64,000 nucleotides of DNA from NCBI GenBank assembly GCA_013399115.1, contig VXAA01000921.1, positions 329,637-393,636 of the forward strand, written 5' to 3'. Both the position numbers and the translations under genes were made by a program. The first letter of the stretch is position 1. Every line of letters starts with the position of its first letter. Positions 54,843 through 64,000 of the stretch are shown in pieces. The DNA is from Anseranas semipalmata. Lineage: Eukaryota > Chordata > Aves > Anseriformes > Anseranatidae. The notes under the pieces are model-generated. The model did no database searches, was not told the DNA's origin, and saw nothing but the letters and a program-made list of their open reading frames with translations.

Positions 54843-54895
54843 AAAACAAAAGAAATGCGATAAAAAAAAAAAAAAAAAACAAAAAAAAAAAAAAA
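54803..54895. repeat. Long interrupted poly(A) tract
   Basis: A run of 38 As (54803-54840) is followed by A-rich sequence with a few G, C and T interruptions and two further A-runs up to 54895. It could be the tail of a retroposed sequence or an expanded A-tract. I see no intronless gene copy or target-site duplication next to it, so the origin is open. The lysine-rich open frames across it are artefacts. Confidence 0.9.
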
Positions 54896-56590
54896 GGTAA
54901 AGCAGAGAATGAGCTTAAAAAATCCTATTAGACCACTCACAATATTTCTCAGGTTCCTGTAACAATGCAACAGTGGTACTGCTGCTTTGTTTATTCGGGT
55001 TTCTTGTTTGCTTCATAATACTCAATGCTGCATTGTCTTAGAATGAACTTGGGAAGATTAGGTTATTTTCCTTGCTGCTGGCCTTTTGGGGTTGCTTATG
55101 GTTGAATGGGTTTACAAGCTGACATTGCCCTAGGTTTCCATCAGGCTGCCTGTGTCAGCATGTCACTCTGCTGGTGGAAGCTGGGAGAGACGAGAAACCT
55201 CGTGTGCTTTTTTTTCCTCTGGGTCACTATCTAAGGGGCTGATGTCAAGAGCCACATCTTTGCAGAAAAGGAAAAAACAAGAACCCGTCCAGGAGCATAT
55301 TCCCCTGACTATGCTGTACCAGATAAGTCCTGTAAAGGTAGACTTCAGTTATATTCCCAGCAAGAACAAGGATGCTCCCAGCTTTGTTTAATGATGGTGG
55401 TTTGGACTAAGATGGCTGGACACTTCACAGAGCTGAAAGGCTAATTGATTAAATCACAGAGGCTGAAATTCTCCCAGGAAGAGATGGCCAAGACAAGTGG
55501 CACATACTCCTCTGCTCCTTAAGCTGACCTTCTGGACAGGGTGGGCTTCACTTGGGCTTGGCAGCATGCAGGAGTTATGCCTCCAATCACAGATGTACAG
55601 TAGGTTTTATAGCATTCACGTAAGGGATATGAATGATATGGTAGTTAATAAAGAAAAAAATCTCATCTCTAGCCAAAAGAATTACAGTGCCAATGAAACC
55701 CTGCACAGGCTGAACCTAAGAGACCCTATCAAAACAAAATTTCCAGTGATGGTGACTGCAGTTTCAAAGGGCTGAAACTGCAATTGGTCCTGGGGATCTG
55801 TGAGATGGGTGAAACACATCTTCAAGCAGGCATGGAAAGTAGTGTCTTTCTCTGGGACACCCTCTGGAATTTCCACCACCTGATGACCTATTCCAGGATA
55901 TCAGATTGCTGAAAGTCATTATTGTAATTAGACATTACAGTCTTCATTATGAGCCAAGTCTTCCACTTGCAGCAGTGAACGGTAACAGCACTTGCACACG
56001 TACGTAATCATCACCCTTGCAGTTGTATTTCCCTAGACCCGTGGCTGCTTTCCACCATGCAGATCTCAGCGTATCACACTGGGCTCACTTCCATAGAAAG
56101 AGAAGCAGCGGATTCCCAGAATGCTGCTGAGGAGACCGAAGCTATCCTAAAACCTCCAGCCTGTGAGCTGGGTCTGTGCTGCTCGTTGGCTCAAGAGCCG
56201 AGATGCAGCAGCGCGCTCCCCAGGGCCAGGCTGCGGGTGGCCCGTGGTGCAGCCGCGCAGGGACAGCAAGAGGTGCGGGGACGTCTCCCCCTGCTCCACA
56301 GCCAGGCTCTGCAAGAGGGGAGGTTCTCGTGTCTTTCTTGCATTGCTGGACCTTTAGCTGTTCCAGGCAAAGGCTCCTTCCCTGACATTCCTGGTCTGAT
56401 TTTTCCACAGAGGACTTCATAAAAACTTCTAATGGGAAAAGGGAATTTTAAATAGATTTCATCTTCTGTTAAGAGCATTCTCCTCTTCCCCAGCACCTTG
56501 TTTTTGCTTAAAAAAAAAAATCTTTCACTGCTTTCATTTCACTGAGAACCTACCTTAAACTTCAGTTATTAGTGACTTAATGAGGAGTCT

Positions 56591-56618
56591 TAATTATAAC
56601 AGCTGTTATTTTTAATTA
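56591..56618. promoter_or_regulatory. Palindromic E-box flanked by TAATTA sites
   Basis: ATAACAGCTGTTAT at 56596-56609 is a perfect 14-bp palindrome centred on the E-box CAGCTG. TAATTA lies at 56591-56596 and again at 56613-56618, one on each side. Combined bHLH and homeodomain sites are a known arrangement in developmental enhancers. The motifs are seen directly; function is inference. Confidence 0.4.
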
Positions 56619-59600
56619 GACCCCCTGCCCAATCCTGCTGCTAAACCAGAGGCTCAGAAACACGCCTGGCAGAGGTCAAGTTCACCAGGCAGTCTGTCCA
56701 TCCATCTGCCACCACGGAACTTGTCCTGCCACTGAGAGCAGCCACTCTTCACTTTAGCTAATCTTTTGGGAAAAGAAAGCAGAATGAGTGAAAGCTGCTA
56801 TAATTATAGATACAACTGATCACAACATGATGACACAGAAATATTCCTCATGCTAACGCATATTAGGTATATTGGTTTGTTGGTAACAATAAACAACTGC
56901 AAACATGTGACGTGCCTATTCTATAGCTCTTACTACCATTTTAAGGGAATATATCCCCCAGCCCTCTTTCCAGCAATCAACTCAAGAAGTTGTTTTGAAA
57001 GTTTCTAGTAATTTCAGGAAAGAATGCTCTTCTCACACCTTTTAATTACAAAGGTCTTTTTCAAAAACAACAACAATAACAAAAGCAAACAAACAAAAAA
57101 ACCCAGTTTCAGACAGATCTATATGCTTTTACAGCAAATCTTGCTTTGCACAGTCAATACCATAGAGTCAAGACTTCTCGTTAATTTTGGGCTTCTTTCT
57201 GAGTTCCACAGGAAAAATCAACATGCATTTGATGGAAAGAGAAGTTAACATTCGGAAAATTCTCTCCAGAGTTAGAAATGCTGAAAAGCTGTACATCAGA
57301 AACATTAAAGGTAGAACCTTTCAACAGGCAATGAAATTGTGATTTCAGAGAAGCTTTAATTTCAGTTAAAAGACAAACTTTCAGAAGGCGGAGAACATTT
57401 AAGATGCCAGCCAGTTGTATTTACAAGAGACAGTCAGCCCAAACCAGAAGGTCCTATTTCTGTGGGGCAGGAGTGGTATAGCAGAAACATTTGCTCTGTG
57501 AAAGCGTCACTCTTGATGAACTGAGAGACACTTGAAGAGGAGAAAGAAGGCTTTGCTATCCTGTAATTTCAGGTAGACACTATGCTGTCCATTCTTTCAT
57601 AGAACATGGTGCTATGTGCTGTTAATACAGCTGCCTTTTGTCTCCAGAAGGGGCTTACACGTAGAGGAGATGACATTGTTCCTTGCATAAACCAAGTATG
57701 AAACAAGGCATCAGACAGCACTGCCCAACAGACACAGCACCGCTCTAGAATGCAGGAGCTTGGCAGGGTAGGATCTGTGCTGTCCCTTGCTTTCGTGCAC
57801 GTGAGATCTCCCTTCTCTTGCATCTCCCCGTGCTTGCAAAACAGTTGGAGGTTGGTGATAGGAATTGTAGGAGATAAGCGTTAGCAAAGAGAAAATCTAC
57901 CTATTCATTTATAGTTATCCTAATTAAATTATGTCCTGGAGTGCGTGCTCAGTTATTCTGACAGTGTTGAATTTAAAAATTAATTTGATTTCTTTCTGCT
58001 GGGCAATATTTCCCCTTAGGCCAGCAGGTGTTCAGAAGCAGCAGCTCCCTTCTCCCGGCTGGTTTTTCCCTTTCCCACCACCAACGCTAGGACGGGCTGC
58101 CTGCTGGTGGCGGGACCCCTGGCTGCAGGTCGCCCAAAGCCAAGCACCGGAGGTGGCGGGCACTGCCCCGAGCAGAGCTCCCGGCCGCAGCCCTGGCCCG
58201 AGAGCCCCAGCACCACGCGCAGCACCTGTTCCCTTGCACAGGCGGCTGTTTTGAAAGCCCCTCTGCACAGGGCCGTACATAAACCTTTCTGTACATCCCC
58301 TTGGTTACATACCAGCACAGCCTCACGTCTGTTGTTTTCGCTGCACACGGTGAGCAGCACTTGACAGGTTATTGACTCACAGTGATGCACTTTATTAAAA
58401 ACCGGGAGGGACTGAAGATCTTAGCTCCTTATTAAAGCACAGACTTGTTAGGAGAATTTAGTGATATGAAAACTATTACAGAAGCCAGCAGAAACAGTCC
58501 TTCTGAGACCTTCAGAATAGCAAAAGGTTAAATTAAAGCTTCCCTGCTACAGGATAATCAGGAGATGGCCAGGCAAGGTCTCTATGTTATCATGCTGTGC
58601 ACGCTTAAATTAGAACAGCAGAGCGGATTTTATATGTATGGCATGAAGATATTATAATACTTAGAGCCTCTTCCCCTCTCCAAATGGCCTTCTTTTCCAC
58701 TTCTGACTGAATCTGAAACTGTTAGAGCTTGATTCAAAGCTCATTGAAGAAAATGTGGTTTTCATATCAGAAAACAGGCTTCACATGGCCCTGCAGTGCC
58801 AACTGTGAACGCTGGCAAAATGCTAGCTAATGCCTGGTAATCGGGTGAAAAGTAAACGCCCTCACAGACTTGTCTAGTTCCAGAGTACAGGTACCATCTG
58901 TGGTATTGATATGACACCATCAACCAGTGCAATGAGCAATAGCTTTGAGAACCGGACAAGGGCCAACCTTGAAACATCTCTGCTCCATACTTTCTATGCC
59001 TGATAACCACAAGTGCAGCTCAGTATGGCAGAATAAACCTATGGCAACAGATGCCAAAAATATGACATAGCGAGATGAGCAGGTCTGCACGGCTGCTATG
59101 TATCTCAAGCGATAACTACGAGTCTTCTCCAGAGATAATCTTGCTTCCCTCTCTTTACTACACAGCCACCAGCCACTGCAGCCCATGGATGTGGGTCAGG
59201 ATCAGCACCAGCATCTGCACTGAGCATGCATCACGGTGCACACAGATTTCATGGACGCAACACATGAACTGGACCCAGAAAATATAGGTATTTACACACT
59301 GATTATGCAGAGCAACCGTACGCATTGCTGTTCTGCACTGGCATAGTCGGCCGGGAAGATCCAGCACCACAAGTGAGCACAGCCAAGCCTCAATGGCACG
59401 TAGCGGCAGGGACAACTTTCTCATAGTCTGCAGAGCACAAACTTGTCTGAAACGCCAGCCCATGGCACAGCTCAGTCTGAGGATTTGTCTAACCCCAGCA
59501 TGGGATCTGAACAGTGTCAATAAACAATTAACATGCTCCCAACCAAGCAATTAAATCAATGGCAAGTGGGGAATTCCAGCAGACAATGCAATTACTGTAT

Positions 59601-59765
59601 TAACTACAAAAATTGCTATACATAACTACTGCAAGGAAGGAAAAAAAAGGCAAATAAAAGGCTCGGGCTCTTTGCTTCAACATTTGCTCCTGCAGCGGTA
59701 CAGCATCATTTAGCAGGAGTTGGGGAGTGTGTTTGATTTGAGGTGAAGATAACACTTATTACTAC

Positions 59766-59788
59766 AAAAAAAATATATATATATATAT
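59766..59788. repeat. A-run and (AT)n microsatellite
   Basis: Eight As lead into about eight AT units. Confidence 0.9.
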
Positions 59789-61825
59789 TGACAAGAGGGC
59801 AGAATGTTTTCCAACACCAGTACCATCATCTGTGTTTGAAAGAGTTGACACACTTCTCAGCTGCTTCAGGAAAAGGATAAAGTGGTGGTGGAAGGGACTG
59901 AGTGGCAGGTAATTTTCTTAGAAAACAATTAGCTTCTCTCTAAGCTACAGGGCAGCAACATGTGTAAAGACCATATAAATCTCAGGAATATTTTATTAAG
60001 GTTTAGTATGTTTTAATGGGTGGAAAATGCAATTCAAGGCAATGGAACCTGTCTGTGAGCTGACACTTCTGGTCTTTCCTCAACACTTTTGTGAAATGAG
60101 GGGCTAAGATGAAAGCTTGGCTGGCCGGTGGCTTCCTAAGCAGAGGCAGAGCAGAGAAGGCTGACTTAAAAGTCCTTGATGGACATTTTTCCTTCTCATT
60201 CACACCAAGCAAAGTGAAGGATCTCATCTGAGTTTCTCCACTCTCATCAACTGTGCTTACACATCCCAGAGAAAACGAGGAGGTGATGAAGACCTCTGCA
60301 TGCCAAGATGCACTCTTGACCCCTAGGCATCAATGGGAAAGCTCCTAAGCACAGACCAGGCTTCTCTTCAGTGTTACCAGCTAGACAAGAAAGGCATGTC
60401 CTGAGAACATTCAAAGATGTGGGCAGTAAATGACCCAAAGCTGGAGACTGCCCAGACCAGATCGGTGCAAGGTTGAGGAACATCTGAAGCAAACGCTCTC
60501 CAAGCCCAGTGTTACCCTGAGGGTCCTCACTCAACGCACTGCTTCCAGCTAAAGCAATCCCCACAGGAAAACTGCCGTATGTGGGTTCAGAACCACTCTG
60601 CCTTGGCCCTGAGCACCTTGAATGCGGCTGAGCCTCACCATGGAGTACAGGGAGGACCAACCCCATGGTACCTGCTGGCTTAACACAGGGGTTGGCTCCC
60701 TGGGAACAAAAAATGGAAACCTCCACAGATAAAACAAAAGGGACAGGGCTCTACCTCACCTCTGTAGCTCTCCCATCATTTTCTGCCCTCAGCAAAGCAG
60801 GAGCTCACAGCACCATTGCTCAGTCTGGCTGCAGGACAGCACGTGCCAAGCAGCCAAAACTGAGCATTTACACGTGGGCAAAAACCAGTCTTTCTGAAGC
60901 TGGGTCAGCGTCTTGCTGCTTCCCATGCATCTCATGCTTAATTATGAGTCACATTGCACATCCTGCTTGAACTACTGAGAATAGCTACTTCACTTGGAAA
61001 ATTCAGAAGCCGTCCACTCATTATGCAAGATAAAATAACTTTCCTTTCAACTGGAGCTGACATGGAGCCTAGAGAAAGAGCAGAACCACAAAACAGGGGC
61101 TGTTTGATCCATGATTTGTTAGCTGTTACATCAGCTCCTCTCAAGAGATGAGAAGAAATATTAGCCACCAAATTACTTCCCAGTTAGTTCAAGCTGTGTT
61201 TTGCAATGCTGATTGAGGTGGAAGGTGACAGAAACAATTGCTAAATATCAATAATATTATGTACACAATTAAAATGCAGCCAAGAGTCTTCTAATACAAA
61301 ACTAAATGAGGTTGTGAGCCTGTGCAGGGATTCAGTGATGTTGCTAGGTTAAATCTTCAGCTCGGTGCAATATTTGAAAATGTAATTCTTGCGCCCTCCT
61401 CCTCCAAATCCCTCTTAATATTCACAATTGGTTTCTCTGTGAGAGATTTCCAGCTCTGAAAAGTTGTTTGAGCTGAGTAGCTAAGGATTATCTCTAATAA
61501 AGCACTGTTATTCAGGACAAATCTCTATAGGCATGTTTACTAAATAACTCTGATATTTTACAGAATAAATTTCACTAATTACAAACACAACAATAGCAAC
61601 AACAACATCAACAAAAATAGGTGGTAAAACATTTCAGTCACAGCCATCATAAAGAAAAAAAATAATTAAAAAAGAGTCAGTGTGGAACCTTCTTTTGGGA
61701 TAAACACTTGAAGCCCCAGACAAGCTTTTGTTATGCTTTGCTTGTTCCAGAATTAATGAAAGAAGAGAGAAGCAAATGAAGCGAAACAAGGAAGAAGGCA
61801 GGTTACCCTGACCTGTCGCCTGAGC

Positions 61826-62062
61826 TACCGATGCCCTGATGAGATCGTTCAAGGCGCCCAAACCCCGCAGCCCCTCCGCGCAGAGCCGGGCAGCGCAGCC
61901 CGGGCAGGAGGCGCACCAGGCAAGGCCCGAGGCCACAACGTGGCCCCCACTGCGTGCTCCCAGCAGCGCTGCGCTGGCCGCGGGGGTGCCGGCAGCCAGA
62001 ACCGCGTGCTGCCGGCGGCCGCGCACAGCCCCAGCCCCTTCCTCCGCTTCCCAGCCCCACCT
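61826..62062. promoter_or_regulatory. CpG islet
   Basis: About 28 CpG dinucleotides occur in roughly 235 bp, against a CpG-poor background, with GC-rich sequence continuing to about 62115. Length and density would meet a relaxed CpG-island definition. Open frames on both strands are alanine-, proline- and arginine-rich and unrecognised. It may mark the promoter of a gene or noncoding RNA outside the visible exons, or be a GC-rich islet without function. Confidence 0.4.
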
Positions 62063-63967
62063 TCACCCTGTGGCTTCAGTGCCACTCTGCCAACAGTGGC
62101 TGAGAGGTGCTGCGGGGCCACGTCGCCCTGAGCCCCAAACCTGGCTCCACCAAGGGAGCAGAGAACTTCTGTGCACACAGGCAAGGCCAGAAGATGCCAC
62201 CCAAGTCGATGGCTTCCTCAAGCACTGCTGAGAACAGGGTCCTTCTGTTCTCCAAGTGCCTTGTGCATCATCTCTCCCCGAGGCTTCGCAGCCACCAGCA
62301 GCAAGGAGCAAATGGTGCTGAGTGTTCCAGCTGAGGGACCAGGACAATTCTTGGGCCTACCTACTGCCTGGCTTAGGTCTACTAGGAATATGAACTTTAT
62401 GCCAGAGGAGGACGTTCTTGGTTGATGTTAAGGGAGACAGTTTTCCTCAGAGATATTTGCTTACTAAGTCTGTTCCTACTTTTCAATGGTCCAGTGGTTG
62501 ACTTTGAGCAAAGTCATTTTCCCCTCTCTGTACATCTGTTTTTCTCTGGGTACTGATCTTTAACTCCTTTATAAGGCACTTAGAGAGAGCTACAACTGAG
62601 AATACCTATCTTTGCTCTTACTCTGTCTAGTAGTAAGCCCTGGCACGCAAGAATTTGCAGAAGAGACTGCTGTGTATGTCTCAGACAAGTGCAGACTTGA
62701 ATCAGAGGGAATTACTGGGCACTCCAGGCTTTTTGTAACAGTGAGACACTTTGTTTCTTGCGCGCAGCTTGGAAACCTGACTCAACTCTTCTGAAAACCT
62801 TGGCCTGTGCTTGCTCTCGCAATACGACAAACCTTTGTTTTGGCTAGATCCTTCTGACATTTTCAGTGACAAAAATAAATCTGATTCCACAAGCTGTGAT
62901 GGAATGGGAAAGATGTTATTCTACAATGTACTTGTTGCTGTTGGATATGATAAAAGACTGAATGAGTCAGTAAATGTAGCAGTTTAGTAACTCTTACAAA
63001 AATCAATAATCATGCAGCAAGATCTACAGTACTGGAACAGAAGAATATCACTGAATGTCTGGAAACATTAACCCTTGCCTGGGAAGTGGCAGGGCAGTTC
63101 TGCAGTGGGGTCACGTTCATCCCCCAGTGGGATGAGAATGGCTGACAAACGTGTTGAAAAAAGTCGATTTTCTCTATGCCAGGTGCTCCAGCCACCATCC
63201 TGACTGTGGGGGTGACTGAGAGTCAGCATGACAAACCAGGGGAAGAGCTGTCCCACTGAGGAAATTTCACCTTAATATCAGGCATGCAAATGAGATTCAT
63301 TTCTCCTCATCACCCATAAACATGACTGGAATCCAAAAGAAAGATCAAAAGTACTCATTTTTAGTGCAACATCACCTGTTTTTGTTTTTAACCCTACCAC
63401 ATCATTACAGATATGATGAGAATATTCACATGCATGGAAGACTAGGTAAACACGAGTTGTATAAATATACTTGCTAGTCCTTAAAAAGGAACTTATCTTA
63501 CTAAGCTATCCATAAATTAATGTATTTGGCTTATTTTAATTGCCTGGGCTCCCTTCATACTCAACAGAAGGAGAGAGTGAGACACCATTCAAGGAATCAT
63601 TCATTCTGCCTGCATAAACACTTTGTTTGTTTGTTTCTCCATTAGATCTGGTTCTTGTTTGACTCATCTCTGATTTTAATTATGTGAAAATGCTAGGAAG
63701 AGTGGCTTGCTAATAAAGGATTTTTTAATCCTTTTTTTCAGGCAAGGGTTGGAGTCCTGTTACTGATCTCAGCACTATGCACACAAGGTTCATTGATGCA
63801 ATTTGTATATAGAAGAATTTGGTCTTTGGGCTTCTCCTGTGATTACATAATTCTTCCCCTGCTGATGGACATACCCCAAGGAAAAACAAAAAGCTCCACA
63901 AACTGAAGGCTTCCAAGCTGTCAGAGAGATGGCTCAGAAAACTAGTCCCCAAAAAGGAAATAAAACG

Positions 63968-63998
63968 CCCCAAACACCCAACCCCCCCCAACCCCCCC
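63968..63998 (-). other. G-quadruplex motif on the minus strand
   Basis: Four C-tracts on the + strand (63968-63971, 63977-63979, 63982-63989, 63992-63998) give minus-strand G-tracts of 7, 8, 3 and 4 with loops of 2, 2 and 5 bases. This satisfies the usual G3+N1-7 rule. The window ends here, so the tract may continue. Confidence 0.8.
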
Positions 63999-64000
63999 GA

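Larger units (their letters stand above)
54896..64000. other. Intergenic stretch with no supported gene
   Basis: GC-rich patches occur at about 56170-56310, 58080-58240 and 61826-62115, the last being a CpG islet listed separately. A palindromic E-box lies at 56596-56609, an (AT)n tract near 59770-59788, a GTTT tract near 63622-63637 and a G-quadruplex motif at the right edge. None of the open frames shows recognisable homology. Confidence 0.5.

Noticed and set aside
54670..54931. Lysine-rich open frames
   Set aside because: They are translations of the poly(A) tract at 54803-54895.

Overview
The window looks like nuclear DNA from a bird. The evidence is a 5'-truncated CR1 LINE with the 3' tail typical of avian CR1, spliced vertebrate exons with small introns, short CpG-rich islets in AT-rich sequence, and an assembly gap of 110 Ns. 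There is no prokaryotic or viral gene organisation. The species cannot be told from the sequence.

Only one protein-coding gene can be supported. It is the 3' half of a WSC-domain sulfotransferase on the + strand, best matched to WSCD1. Four exons (7868-8030, 9536-9700, 10555-10755, 12598-12950) join in frame across GT-AG introns, all three in phase 1, to give 293 codons and a stop. The first exon carries the C-terminal part of a WSC domain. The next three carry the PAPS-dependent sulfotransferase domain, with a 5'-phosphosulfate loop ([11 protein letters not shown]) and a 3'-phosphate segment ([16 protein letters not shown]). The start codon, membrane anchor and upstream WSC sequence must lie before position 1. 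A short 3'UTR ends at a convincing poly(A) signal at 13711 with a GT-rich element downstream.

Layout: 1-7867 is upstream intron, with one dead CR1 copy at 5548-5997. 7868-13.75 kb is the WSCD1 3' half. From 13.75 kb to 64 kb I find no exon I can defend; it reads as a gene desert. It holds CpG-rich islets (strongest at 20.69-21.05 kb, 27.30-27.48 kb and 61.83-62.06 kb), simple repeats, and several AT-rich blocks dense in homeodomain, POU, SOX or FOX type sites that look like distal enhancers. The islet at 20.7 kb contains a diverged tandem duplication with a 10-bp minisatellite in one copy, 228 bp after the gap.

I found no previously undescribed biological system. The most interesting leads are regulatory or structural: the duplicated CpG islet, a palindromic E-box flanked by TAATTA sites, a tandem pair of POU octamers, a CCAAT/TATA arrangement on the minus strand at 45 kb, a perfect 12-bp hairpin at 29 kb, a G-quadruplex motif at the right edge, and a displaced cysteine in the WSC exon.
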